From Duganella sp. CF517 (GTDB taxonomy: Bacteria > Pseudomonadota > Gammaproteobacteria > Burkholderiales > Burkholderiaceae_D), in contig NZ_FODC01000004.1 in NCBI RefSeq assembly GCF_900110275.1, positions 727,420 to 791,419 of the forward strand: a stretch of 64,000 nt of DNA. Reading direction: 5' to 3'. Both the position numbers and the translations under genes were made by a program. Positions 24,666 through 33,665 of the stretch are shown in pieces. How positions within the stretch are numbered: position 1 is the first letter of the stretch; each line of letters opens with the position of its first letter. Under the pieces are notes generated by a model, which was given only the letters and a program-made list of their open reading frames with translations, was not told where the DNA came from and ran no database searches.

Positions 24666-27600
24666 ATGTCAGCGCTGCTCAACAGCTTCACTCAAGATAC
24701 ACGCGTGCTTACGTTCAGCACGCCGATTGGCCGCGACATGCTTCTCGCCGAATGCTTCCGTGGCGAAGAAGGACTCAGCGAGTGCTATGAATTCAAGGTC
24801 ACTGCGCTCTCGACCGACGCGGGAATTCCTCTTAAATCGTTGCACGGGCAGCCGGTTCTGCTTGAACTGCTCACGGCCACGAGTCGCGATGATAAACGCC
24901 CATTTCATGGCCATATCACTTCGGCTGAACGGGCCGGTGCTGACGGCGGTTTCGCGCGCTACGTGTTCACCATTGGGCCTTGGTACGCGTTCCTGGCTCA
25001 TGGGCGCGATAGCCGAATATTCCAGGACAAAACTGTATTCGATATCCTCGATGCGATCTTCGGTGGTTGGCAGAACGTGGGGCCCTTGGTGCCGGCGTGG
25101 CGCTACGACATACTTGACAAAGATGTGTATCCGATCAGATCGCTGACCTGCCAGTATCAGGAAAGTAATATGGCGTTCGCCGAACGCCTGATGCGCGAAG
25201 AGGGCTTGTTTTACTATTTCGAGCACACTGGCAATGCTGAAAGCGCCACCCTTGGCTCCCACACAATGGTCATCGCCGACCATAATGGGAGTTTCAAACA
25301 AAATGCTCAGGCCACGATCAATTTCACGCAACCTGGCGCGGTAATGAAAGAGGACAGCATTGACCGCTGGCGCACCAGCGCGCGCCAGCAAACGAACGCC
25401 ATCGAGTTGTCGAGCTGGGACTACCGCACGACTGGATCGCGACCGGTGAGTTCGGTCAGTGTCAATGGTGACGGTGGTAATCCGCAGGTCAGCCGCGACA
25501 CGCCCGGCGCATATGCTTACGAGTCGAGGAAGCAGGGCCAGCGCATCGCCGACAACCAGATGCAGGCACTGGACGCGATGCGTGAAACGCACATCGGTGC
25601 AGGTACCGTGCGCACGCTCTCAGCCGGCACGACCTTCACACTAAATGGGCAAGCGCAGCTCGACGCCGCCAGTGCCACCGGCGACGACGACGCGCGTACC
25701 TTTGTCATCGTGCGCGTGGTGCACCTCGCCCACAATAACCTGAGTACCGAGGCGAAAACAGAAATCACCAAACGAATGGGTCAGAGCGTACTCGATGCCC
25801 TTATCCAGAAAGAGCGCAACCATAGTCTGCATGCAGTGGGCGCGGAGAAGGGCGAACGTCCCGTCTACCGCAACCGTATCGACGCCATCGGCAGCAAGAC
25901 ACCCTATCGCAGCAGCGGGCAGGATGGGCATGGCCAACTTCTGAATCCCCGTCCCACTGTCCGCGGGCAGCAGACCGCAATCGTGGTCGGACCGGCCGGC
26001 GAGGCCACCTACACCGACCGCGATCATCGCATCAAGGTGCAGTTTCATTGGCAGCGCGGCGCGGGCGAGAACGACCTGAGCCACAGCCGCCTGAACCATC
26101 CATCGCCCGACGGCCACGCAGGTGCGCCGGCAAACGAGCAGTCAGGCACATGGGTGCGCATAGCCACGCCGATGGCGCCGGTCGCGGGCGCCAACTGGGG
26201 CTCGGTCGCCGTGCCACGCATCGGCAGTGAAGTACTGATCGATTTCCTTGACGGCGACATCGACCGCCCCGTGGTCATTGGCAGCCTGTACAACGGCAGA
26301 GGCCAGGACGACGCCCAGAACAATCAGGTGGCACAGGGCGCGGGCGTTTCGACCGGCAATGCACCAGCATGGTTCCCGGGCGTGGCCGGCGCGCATGCGC
26401 ATCAAGCCGTACTGTCGGGTTTCAAGACGCAGGCGATGAACACCAGCCAAAACGGCAGCGGCGCGTACAGCCAACTGGTATTTGATGACACGGCCGGACA
26501 GTCGCGCGTGGCGCTGCAGCGCCACGCCAATCGTCATCAGGGCACGGCCGAATTGAACATGGGCCATTTGCGTCACCACACCGATAACCAGCGCCTCAAC
26601 CCCGTGGGATTCGGCGCCGAGCTCAAGACGGAGCACGGCGCCGCCATTCGAGCCGGTTCCGGCCTTCTGCTGTCGACCGACGCGCGGATCAATGCCAGCG
26701 GTAACCAACTCGACTCGCGTGAGGCACAGGCGCAGATCGACCAAAGCCTGCAATTGCAGACGGCGCTTGCGACAACGGCGCAAAAGCACAATGCCATGCT
26801 CAAGGATGACAAGGGCCAAGCCGAGCCAGCGCCCGAGAAGTTGCCATCGATCGCGCAGATGGCGCACTGCGTCACCGTCATCGAAGCGACGGACGCCAAC
26901 GAGGCCGGCGGCGACGGTGCCAGCGGCGCTGGCACGGTAACGGCCTACGCCGAGCCGCATCTGCAGTTGTCGAGCCCTGCTGGCATCGCGGCGACCACGC
27001 CGGCCGACGCGATCATAAGTGCAGGCAACACCAGCAGCATCACGGCCGGCCAGGACATCAACTTTGCCGCCCAAGGCAACAGCCTGTATGCGGTCAAGGG
27101 CGGCATCGGCCTGTTCACATATGGCAAGGCCGACAGCAAGGACAAGCCGAACCAGGAAACGGGCATCACGCTGCACGCGGCCAGCGGCAAGGTGTCCAGC
27201 CAAAGCCAGTCGGACGAAACGCGCATTACGGCCGACAAGGCGATCACGGTGACGAGCATCACCAAGAGCGTGTCCATCGCGGCCAAGGAGCATGTGCTGC
27301 TGACCTCACAAGGCGCCTACATCAAGCTCGAAGGCGGCGACATCATGATCCACGGGCCAGGGACGATGACGTTCAAGGCCAGCATGAAGGAACTGGCTGG
27401 ACCTGCATCCTCCGCTCCCGTTCTGCCACCGTTGCCGAAGATTGGCCAGATCAACAACTTCATCGAATTCAACCATCACTGGCCGGACTTGACGCCAGTT
27501 GCAGGCGGCGCGTATCGTGCCGAATTCGCTGACGGCACCGCACGTGTCGGCAAACTGGACGCCAAGGGCCACGCCCGCCTGGAAAACATTCCGCAGGGCG

Positions 27601-27776
27601 CGGTCAAGGTCTATTTCGGCGAGGACCCTAAACCGTTCACACCAGACAGCGCCAAAGACGCCGGAAAGACCACCTTGGAAAACGTGCAAAACGACTTGAA
27701 AAAACATGGCCACTCCGCCGATCCAGACCATGTCGAGTCGCTGCTGTACAGCATGGCTGGAAGGGATATCCAATGA
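24666..27776 (+). CDS. vgrG: Type VI secretion VgrG spike protein, orphan, with C-terminal extension
   Basis: This 1036-residue protein is the T6SS needle-tip spike. Residues about 1-390 are the gp27-like Phage_GPD region (LTFSTPIGRDMLLAECFRGEEGLSECYEF, MREEGLFYYFEH). Residues about 420-560 are the gp5-like OB fold (DRDHRIKVQFHWQRG, WVRIATPMAPVAGANWG, GSEVLIDFLDGDIDRPVVIGSLYN). A DUF2345-type beta-helix region follows (GAAIRAGSGLLLSTDARI to IKLEGGDIMIHGPG). The last 110 residues form a separate beta-rich extension (AGGAYRAEFADGTARVGKLD) likely to dock the effector. The ATG at 24666 has GGAG 11 bases upstream; the frame is open further up without family similarity. It overlaps the effector gene by 4 bp. 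No other T6SS structural genes are in the window. Confidence 0.93.
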   Translation: MSALLNSFTQDTRVLTFSTPIGRDMLLAECFRGEEGLSECYEFKVTALSTDAGIPLKSLHGQPVLLELLTATSRDDKRPFHGHITSAERAGADGGFARYVFTIGPWYAFLAHGRDSRIFQDKTVFDILDAIFGGWQNVGPLVPAWRYDILDKDVYPIRSLTCQYQESNMAFAERLMREEGLFYYFEHTGNAESATLGSHTMVIADHNGSFKQNAQATINFTQPGAVMKEDSIDRWRTSARQQTNAIELSSWDYRTTGSRPVSSVSVNGDGGNPQVSRDTPGAYAYESRKQGQRIADNQMQALDAMRETHIGAGTVRTLSAGTTFTLNGQAQLDAASATGDDDARTFVIVRVVHLAHNNLSTEAKTEITKRMGQSVLDALIQKERNHSLHAVGAEKGERPVYRNRIDAIGSKTPYRSSGQDGHGQLLNPRPTVRGQQTAIVVGPAGEATYTDRDHRIKVQFHWQRGAGENDLSHSRLNHPSPDGHAGAPANEQSGTWVRIATPMAPVAGANWGSVAVPRIGSEVLIDFLDGDIDRPVVIGSLYNGRGQDDAQNNQVAQGAGVSTGNAPAWFPGVAGAHAHQAVLSGFKTQAMNTSQNGSGAYSQLVFDDTAGQSRVALQRHANRHQGTAELNMGHLRHHTDNQRLNPVGFGAELKTEHGAAIRAGSGLLLSTDARINASGNQLDSREAQAQIDQSLQLQTALATTAQKHNAMLKDDKGQAEPAPEKLPSIAQMAHCVTVIEATDANEAGGDGASGAGTVTAYAEPHLQLSSPAGIAATTPADAIISAGNTSSITAGQDINFAAQGNSLYAVKGGIGLFTYGKADSKDKPNQETGITLHAASGKVSSQSQSDETRITADKAITVTSITKSVSIAAKEHVLLTSQGAYIKLEGGDIMIHGPGTMTFKASMKELAGPASSAPVLPPLPKIGQINNFIEFNHHWPDLTPVAGGAYRAEFADGTARVGKLDAKGHARLENIPQGAVKVYFGEDPKPFTPDSAKDAGKTTLENVQNDLKKHGHSADPDHVESLLYSMAGRDIQ

Positions 27777-29407
27777 GCGACGTACCTGCGACCACCGCAC
27801 CTCAAGCGGGTGAGACACAGACCGACAGCGCGGCCATCACCAGTGCCATCGAAGAGATCAGCGTCGCCATAGCCACCGGACTCGTCCCCTTCCTGGGCCA
27901 GGCGATCAATATCTACGACACCATCACATGCCTGTTGACACTCCACAACAGCACATCGGCGGAAGACCAGATGGAAGCCAAATTCGACTTGGTCCTGGCG
28001 CTGGTGGGTTGGATACCAGGCGCGGGCGGCGGCGTCAAGAAAACGATCCGTATCGTCAACAAGCATCCCGAGCGCTTTGCGCCGATTCTGTTCGACGTGC
28101 TGCGCATGGTCTGCGACAAAGTCGGCATCCACACCAGTCCGGAATTTTTGCTCGACAAATTGTTCGATGCGGCCGGCCTAAAAAACCAGTTGGGCACAGT
28201 TCAGAGCGCGATCGAAGGTTCGTGGCTTTACGACGACCTGCCCGCCGAGGGACGGCTCGCTTTGAGCACCTGCATGAGCACGGTGCGCGCCCAGTTGCCG
28301 GCCATGGTGATGCTCGTCACGCTCAAGTTGGCCCACTGGAAGACCAAGCAGCGCAACAACGCGGCGCAAGCCTTCGGCCCGCAAAGCAAGGTCAATCCAG
28401 CGGAAAAGAAGCCGGAAAAGAAAGATCCCAAAGTCGCCGAAGCCGGCCACAACGCACCCACGCTTACCGCATCGAACAATACGGTCAATGCCTCGATCGG
28501 CACTAGCGTCATCGAAGGTGTCAGCAAGAGCCTGACCGGCATTGTAGGTGAGCACATTACCGATTATTTTCTGTATGAAAAATATGGCTGGGGCAAGGGC
28601 TGGAGCCGGCACGACCTGGGGACGCAAGGCGAATGGAAGGAAAAGCCAAGCAAGACCTTTCCTGGCAAACTCAACGAAGCGACCAGGCTCAATCCATTGT
28701 TCGCGCTGAAAGCGCATGGGACAGGAATTGATGGTGTATGGAAAGTGCAAACAGGCGACCCGCACAATGGCGGCAAGCCGTACGCGATTGTGGAATCGAA
28801 GGCGTCGATAGTGGGAAAGGTACCAAAGAACGCCTCCAGTAAGCCGGGCGTGAAAGGCAAGCTGTTGGACAATGCCAAGCGGATCAAGGACGCGGCGCTG
28901 CCGAAGTCTGAGGAATTGTTGGAGCCGGATACGAGTGAGGGCCGTGGATCTGCAGGCACCGGGAAGCCAGGTGGAAAACCAGGCGGCAAGCCAGCAGGCG
29001 GAAAAGACGGAACGGGGGGCGGCAAGCCATCAGGTGGCTCCAAGCAAGCGCAGCCGAAGCAGGATGCGCCAGGTGCGGGTGTGTCATTGTCATCGAAGAG
29101 TGGCGGGGCGGAGCAACCGCTTGTGCAGATGAGTCATCGGTGGATAGGTAAGAATCTATTCTCGGCGGTCGGCCGCGTTCTTGAAGTCGATATCAAACAG
29201 TCCGGGTATTCGCGTCATCTTTTCTATACTCCGTTCTATCTGCCTTCGGCCGCAGAACATGAGAAGGCATTGCTTGAGAATGAACCGGGAAAGCCCGAGA
29301 AACATACCGATCACGATATTCCATCCACGCATCGGCACGATGAGCAAGAAGTGAAATCAGCCGTTAATCACAAGCTCGCAAAATTGAGTTTACAGCTTGA
29401 GCCATAA
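27773..29407 (+). CDS. T6SS effector, PoNe-type PD-(D/E)xK DNase toxin
   Basis: The product is 544 residues. The N-terminal 150 residues carry the helical segment GLVPFLGQAINIYDTITCLL and FDLVLALVGWIPGAGGGVKK, seen in T6SS-delivered polymorphic toxins, and probably contact VgrG. The nuclease core is read as PD-(D/E)xK: Asp320 in GTGIDGVWKV, then Glu341 and Lys343 in YAIVESKAS, followed by MSHRWI near residue 453. This arrangement matches PoNe DNases. A Gly/Pro/Lys-rich low-complexity linker (about residues 395-440) separates ESK from MSHRWI. The toxin starts inside the vgrG stop and is followed by a DUF1910/DUF1911 immunity gene, the known PoNi partner type. The family assignment is by motif and context; activity is not demonstrated. 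Confidence 0.85.
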   Translation: MSDVPATTAPQAGETQTDSAAITSAIEEISVAIATGLVPFLGQAINIYDTITCLLTLHNSTSAEDQMEAKFDLVLALVGWIPGAGGGVKKTIRIVNKHPERFAPILFDVLRMVCDKVGIHTSPEFLLDKLFDAAGLKNQLGTVQSAIEGSWLYDDLPAEGRLALSTCMSTVRAQLPAMVMLVTLKLAHWKTKQRNNAAQAFGPQSKVNPAEKKPEKKDPKVAEAGHNAPTLTASNNTVNASIGTSVIEGVSKSLTGIVGEHITDYFLYEKYGWGKGWSRHDLGTQGEWKEKPSKTFPGKLNEATRLNPLFALKAHGTGIDGVWKVQTGDPHNGGKPYAIVESKASIVGKVPKNASSKPGVKGKLLDNAKRIKDAALPKSEELLEPDTSEGRGSAGTGKPGGKPGGKPAGGKDGTGGGKPSGGSKQAQPKQDAPGAGVSLSSKSGGAEQPLVQMSHRWIGKNLFSAVGRVLEVDIKQSGYSRHLFYTPFYLPSAAEHEKALLENEPGKPEKHTDHDIPSTHRHDEQEVKSAVNHKLAKLSLQLEP

Positions 29408-29448
29408 AAATATTATCCATTTTGACGAAACCTAATTAGGTACACAAC

Positions 29449-30453
29449 ATGCAATTCCATGAAAAACGAAGGCAACAATTTTTAAACGAAAATTACTATA
29501 ATTTTTTTACGAATTTCATCGAAAAAACAATTTTGCACTGGCGTGATCATATACCCGCCAACGCTGACTCAGAAGTATTTGGTCGCGCATTGGCATCGAT
29601 CGATGTCGCGAATCAAACATTTGATCTTTTTCTCCTGAAATACACCGGTGGCGAATCGATAGATGCTTTGTGCGATGATTTTACAAAAGTTATTGAAGCT
29701 TTCGAATTAAATACAAAATACGAACGGGAATATTCAAACGACACAAATTTCCCACCTCTTCGTTTTGCCGAAATCGACGATTACGAACGCGCGATGCAAA
29801 TCATTGGACTATGCTACTTGCTGCATCGCCGTGACTTGCTGCCACGATTGGCCGCAATGCTCGATGGTGCGTTTGCGGCCAAAGATACGCTCTATGAAGA
29901 CTTGTTTGCCTATGAACTCAAAGACCGTTACGAAGTCGACGAGTGGTACCACGATAAGCCGTATCGCGACCTGATTAACAGCTTTTATCGAGACACGCCA
30001 GAAGAAAGTATTGTAGACGTGGAAAAATATCTGAGGACTTGGTACCAGTCAATGAAGAAAGCACCGTGGCACGACAGCCATTTAGATACTAGCGAGGGCG
30101 GTGGCGCTTATTGTGGTTATTGGGCTATTGAAGCTGCAGCAGCAGTGTTTCTTTTGGACCTGGATGACCGCAGTTTCCGCGACCACGTCGTGTATCCAAA
30201 AGACTTGGTGGACTACGCCAGAAAGCTCGATAAGCAACCGCATATGACAACCTCAACGCGTGAAAATCTGCGTGTCGAGGGCGGCGAACCATGTCCCCAA
30301 ACAGGCTACTGGTTCACCCCTGCCATTGCCGACAGTCTTCGTTATTTCAAACAGGGTGAGATTATGCCTGTTTCCGCAGATTCGCAGTATGGCGCAACTA
30401 TCTGGCAGTGGAGTACTGAGCAATTACCTCCCCTTAAGCCGAAAGATAATTGA
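29449..30453 (+). CDS. PoNi-type immunity protein (DUF1910/DUF1911)
   Basis: This 334-residue cytosolic, acidic protein has no signal peptide. The N-terminal part (MQFHEKRRQQFLNENYY onward) fits DUF1910. The C-terminal part (GYWAIEAAAAVFLLDLDDRSFRDHVVYPKDLVDYA, residues about 222-257) is the DUF1911 signature. Such proteins neutralise PoNe DNases by direct binding. It lies 41 bp after the effector and is clearly more AT-rich than the chromosome around it, as is usual for transferred toxin-immunity cassettes. Confidence 0.88.
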   Translation: MQFHEKRRQQFLNENYYNFFTNFIEKTILHWRDHIPANADSEVFGRALASIDVANQTFDLFLLKYTGGESIDALCDDFTKVIEAFELNTKYEREYSNDTNFPPLRFAEIDDYERAMQIIGLCYLLHRRDLLPRLAAMLDGAFAAKDTLYEDLFAYELKDRYEVDEWYHDKPYRDLINSFYRDTPEESIVDVEKYLRTWYQSMKKAPWHDSHLDTSEGGGAYCGYWAIEAAAAVFLLDLDDRSFRDHVVYPKDLVDYARKLDKQPHMTTSTRENLRVEGGEPCPQTGYWFTPAIADSLRYFKQGEIMPVSADSQYGATIWQWSTEQLPPLKPKDN

Positions 30454-30477
30454 ACAGTTCTGGAAGTGAATGCCGCT

Positions 30478-30509
30478 GCGCGAAGCCCGGTTTACGGGTG
30501 GCGCCTTTT
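30478..30509 (+). terminator. Terminator-like stem after immunity gene
   Basis: Two stacked short stems (GCGC/GCGC and CCCG/CGGG with a GTTTA loop), separated by an internal loop, are followed by four T residues. They lie 25 bp after the PoNi stop and before the second, truncated PoNi copy. Confidence 0.4.
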
Positions 30510-30524
30510 AATTGGGTAGGTGTT

Positions 30525-30613
30525 ATGCAATTCCACGGAAAACGTCGTCAAAAATTCCTAAATGAACTGGCTTACAACAATGGAATTAAATATTTGAATC
30601 GCCACGAGTCTGC
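30525..30613 (+). pseudogene. Second PoNi immunity gene, truncated by IS element
   Basis: The ORF begins MQFHGKRRQKFLNELAY, nearly the same start as the intact immunity gene (MQFHEKRRQQFLNENYY). The DNA before the ATG is also alike (TAATTGGGTAGG versus TAATTAGGTAC). Similarity stops within about 30 codons, and the frame runs into the left end of the IS3-family element. It is a tandem immunity paralogue that has lost everything past its N-terminus. The missing part does not resume on the far side of the element. Confidence 0.75.
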
Positions 30614-31503
30614 TAGACACCCGCGAGTCGTTCAAAATGCCTTCGCTCAAACTCTGCTGGCGAAAGCCTGTCATTAAATCCGTGACGGCGCTTCGGATTG
30701 TAGAACATCTCGATGTAGTCGAAGATGTCCTGCCTGGCGTCGTCTCTGGTTGCATAAGTCTTGCGCTTGATGCGCTCGCGCTTCAGATGCTGGAAGAAGC
30801 TTTCAGCGACTGCATTGTCGTGACAGTTTTCACGCCGGCTCATGCTGGGCTCCAGCCGATGCGCCGTCAAGAAATCGCGCCAGTCCTTGCTGGTGAACTG
30901 CGAGCCCTGATCCGAATGAGCCATCACAGGATCGGCGGGTTTGCGTCGCCAAACCGCCATCAACAGCGCATTTATCGCTAGCTCCGTGTTAATCCGTGAA
31001 CTCATCGACCACCCTACAACCTGGCGTGAAAACAAGTCGAGCACAACTGCCAGGTACAGCCAGCCTTCATGGGTTCGAATGTAGGTTATGTCCGTCACCC
31101 AGACCCGGTTTGGCTCAAGCACGTCAAATTGCCGCTGCAGATGATTCGGTGCCACCACCGACGGCGCGCCGCCGCCTTTCCATTTGCGCTTGCCGTATCC
31201 GGTCTGCGAGCGCAGCCCCGCCGAGCGCATGATGCGGTGAACGCGATTGACGCCGCATCGCTCGCCCAAGTCGCGCAGGTCGTCGGCTACCTTGCGGTAG
31301 CCGTAGACCGCGCCGCTTTCCAGCCATGACTGCTTAATGTGGCCGAGCAGGCGCTTCTCTTCCTTGGCCCGCTTGCTTTCTGGCTGAGCGCACCACGCAT
31401 AGAAGCCGCTGGGATGACTCCCATCATCTTGCACAAGCGCCGCACCGGAAATTCGTCCTGTACTTCCTGAATGAAGGCGTACCTTACCCGGACGTCTTGG
31501 CAA
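30613..31503 (-). pseudogene. IS3-family transposase OrfB, frameshifted
   Basis: The DDE integrase core is intact: the Asp residues in WVTDITYIRTHEGW and MAHSDQGSQFTS and the Glu in DNAVAESFFQHLKRER. The N-terminus is not: the expected YAFIQEVQDEFPVRRLCKMM lies in the neighbouring frame, while PSGFYAWCAQPESKRAKEE is in the main frame. One base appears to be missing near 31414, where GVNPSGFYAW would be expected. Even after the normal OrfA-OrfB frameshift, the fused transposase could not be made, so the element is probably immobile on its own. Confidence 0.8.
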
Positions 31504-31762
31504 AGTACACCGCGGCCTTTTTCAAGATGTCGCGCTCCTCGGTAACGCGCTTCAACTCGGCCTTCAGTCGCCGCATCTCGTCAGACTGGGCGTCATGGGC
31601 TTTGCGTGCGACTTCGGGCACGCCATACCGCTTCGTCCACGCATAGATGCTGTGGATACTGACGCCAAGTCGCTCAGCGACCTCGGCTGCTGGGTGTCCG
31701 CGCTCAAGAACCTGCTTGACCGCAGCGACCTTAAATTCTTCCGTGTAACGCTTCCCACTCAT
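31484..31762 (-). CDS. IS3-family transposase OrfA
   Basis: The product is 92 residues with an HTH of the Tnp_1 type: KRYTEEFKVAAVKQVLERGHPAAEVAERLGVSIHSIYAWTKRYG. A leucine-zipper-like C-terminal helix follows (EMRRLKAELKRVTEERDILKKA). Near its end a G-AAA-AAG run (complement of 31516-31523) is suited to the -1 programmed frameshift that would join it to OrfB, as is normal for this family. Confidence 0.93.
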   Translation of the reverse strand: MSGKRYTEEFKVAAVKQVLERGHPAAEVAERLGVSIHSIYAWTKRYGVPEVARKAHDAQSDEMRRLKAELKRVTEERDILKKAAVYFAKTSG

Positions 31763-31893
31763 GATTTCTGCTTTGCCTAAATTATGGCTCAGGAGTGTCT
31801 ACGATGGTCGTGGCGATTCACATGGGATCACTAGACGACCATACTGTCTACGCATGAGACCGACGATGGGCTGCGACGGGAATTGGCCGCTTG

Positions 31894-32028
31894 CTACTTG
31901 GAGAAGCCCGCATCGAAAGCTTTTTGTTTTTCATGTGACGCATTTTTCTCAATGCGATCAAGAGCTAGGTAGCCCACAATACACCCCAAGAGCACAACGA
32001 TAATTGCAATAAACGGCATTTTGCGCAT
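31894..32028 (-). CDS. Small single-span membrane protein, 44 residues
   Basis: This short gene has a strong ribosome site (AGGGGA, complement of 32034-32039) five bases before its ATG. The peptide begins MRKMPFIAIIVVLLGCIVGY, a positively charged tip followed by one transmembrane helix, and continues LALDRIEKNASHEKQKAF to a short charged tail. It sits alone between the IS element and the integrase remnant. No family is recognised. It could be a phage- or island-borne regulator of a membrane enzyme, a type I toxin-like peptide, or a small structural protein. The coding call rests on the ribosome site plus coherent topology. Confidence 0.6.
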   Translation of the reverse strand: MRKMPFIAIIVVLLGCIVGYLALDRIEKNASHEKQKAFDAGFSK

Positions 32029-32134
32029 GATGGTCCCCTTAAATGCTGCAGTTCCTGCGGTTAAAATAGACGTTGATTCTGTAATCCCTATTAGCTGCCA
32101 TTGATTACCTTACGCACAGTTGCGATAGCCTATG

Positions 32135-33401
32135 CTACCTGTTGTGCAGACTCGCGCCTTCCGAGTTGGAGTCTGGGGGCAGCCCGTCATCCTCAGAGTG
32201 CGTTGTTCTCAGATTGTCGAGGTAAGCCGCCCATCGCTGCATCATCTCCCGGCGAGCGGGTAGGTGTGCAGTCCGGTTGTACGCCCGTCCATTCGGATCT
32301 TTGACGCGGTGCCAACTGGTGCTCGATAAGGTCGACGCGTTCGCCAAGTACCTCGTCTAGGATCGTGCGCGCGGTAGCGCGAAAGCCATGACCGGTCATG
32401 ACCTCCGCACTGAAGCCCATGCTGCGCAGTGCTGCATTAATCGTGTTCTCGCTCATACAGCGGTCATGACTGCGCATACCGGGAAAAACGTACTTTCCCT
32501 TGCCAGTCAAGGGGCGCAGATGGCGTAGGATTTCAACCGCCTGACTAGGTAGCGGAACGATGTGATCATTTTGCATCTTCATCTTCTTACCGGGTATCCG
32601 CCACTCCCTGCATTGTAAGTCGAGTTCCTGCCATTCCATCGCGCGGATCATGCCCGGCCGCTGAAATAACATGGGTGAAATCTTAAGCGCGGCTCTCGGA
32701 GAAGGATGCCCGTCGTAATCGTAGATCGCGCGAAGCAGGGCGCGCAGCGGACCTGGCCCTGTGATCGCCGCGTAACGTCCCGCCGGTACGGACGCGAGTG
32801 CGTCGCGCAGATCCCTGGTCACGTCCCGTTGAAAAAGGTCGCTCGCAACACCAAAGCGAAAAACCTGTCCGACGGCCCGCTTTGCGTTGTGCGCGGTTTC
32901 GATCGCTCCTCTTCGTTCGATGACCCGCAGGGCGGCGAGCACATCTCGAGGTCGGACCTCTGTGATCGGCATGTTACCGATAACGGGAAAAATATCATTG
33001 CGAAGCCAGTTAAAAATTTTACGTCGCGTGCTGTCGGCGCGCTCAGCCTTGGTCTTGTCGAGCCAAAGCAGGGCGACGACTTGAAACGTTTGTGTCGCCG
33101 CCAATAGTCTTGTGGCCTTTTCACTGCGACGTGCCTGAGCCGGGTCTGTGCCGCCCCTGCGCAGCGCGCGTGTTTCGTCGCGTCGCATGCGCGCCTCGCT
33201 TAGAGAAACTTCAGGATACGGCCCGAACCTTAGGCGGCTTTCCTTGCCGGACGCCTGACGAAATTTCATGCGCCAAAATTTCGAAGCGGAGGGCAATACC
33301 TCGAGGTAAAGTCCACCGCCATCGAACAGCTTGTAGGGCTTGGTTCGAGGTTTGGCGTTGCGTAGCTGCATGTCACATAGTGGCGCTGTGGGATTTGACA
33401 T
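32135..33401 (-). pseudogene. Tyrosine integrase (DUF4102/phage integrase), frameshifted at the C-terminus
   Basis: The N-terminal DUF4102-type arm-binding domain (LRNAKPRTKPYKLFDGGGLYLEVLPS, YPEVSLSEARMRRDETRAL) and the catalytic domain are recognisable. The first catalytic Arg is in LFQRPGMIRAMEWQELDL and the HxxR box is GHGFRATARTILDE. After IEHQLA the frame runs into unrelated residues, while the correct continuation, HRVKDPNGRAYNRTAHLPAR, is found in another frame down to the stop at 32135. Two bases appear to be missing near 32310. The Tyr nucleophile (AYNRT) is therefore lost from the main product. The gene abuts the 3' end of tRNA-Leu, the usual integration site for this family. Confidence 0.85.
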
Positions 33402-33566
33402 TTTGGGGGTATGCAGTTTTTGAGGGTGTCAGTCATGCCCCCAAAAATGCCCCCAAACGCGATGGCCGTCAACAGACCTCATCAGCCTTCGGCGGACGCC
33501 GATTTCAAATTCCCCTATGACGCGGGGGAAATCCGGGATGTTCCCGGACGCATACGGATGAGTTGG

Positions 33567-33651
33567 TGGTGCTCCGAGCCGGAATCGAACCGGCACGCCT
33601 TGCGGCGGGAGATTTTAAGTCTCCAGTGTCTACCAATTTCACCATCGGAGC
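33567..33651 (-). tRNA. tRNA-Leu (anticodon TAA)
   Basis: 85 nt including an encoded CCA. The 7-bp acceptor GCTCCGA pairs with TCGGAGC. The D arm GTGAAATTGGTAGACAC, anticodon stem GGAGA/TCTCC with loop containing TAA, a long class II variable arm (CGCCGCAAGGCG) and GTTCGATTC T loop are all present. The 3' end faces the integrase remnant and is the probable attachment site of the island to its left. Confidence 0.97.
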
Positions 33652-33665
33652 GGCACAGCCCAATA

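Larger units (their letters stand above)
30611..31803 (-). mobile_element. IS3-family insertion sequence, decayed
   Basis: An element of about 1.19 kb carries orfA and orfB on the minus strand. Imperfect terminal inverted repeats read TAGACACCCGCGAG at the left (from 30614) and TAGACACTCCTGAG at the right (inward from 31801). The orfB stop codon lies within the left repeat. I see no matching 3-4 bp target duplication, and the interrupted immunity gene does not continue on the right, so an additional deletion or rearrangement has probably occurred. orfB carries a frameshift. Confidence 0.85.

Noticed and set aside
30608..31806. Target-site duplication of the IS3-family element
   Set aside because: The bases flanking the inverted repeats do not match at 3 or 4 bp on the two sides.
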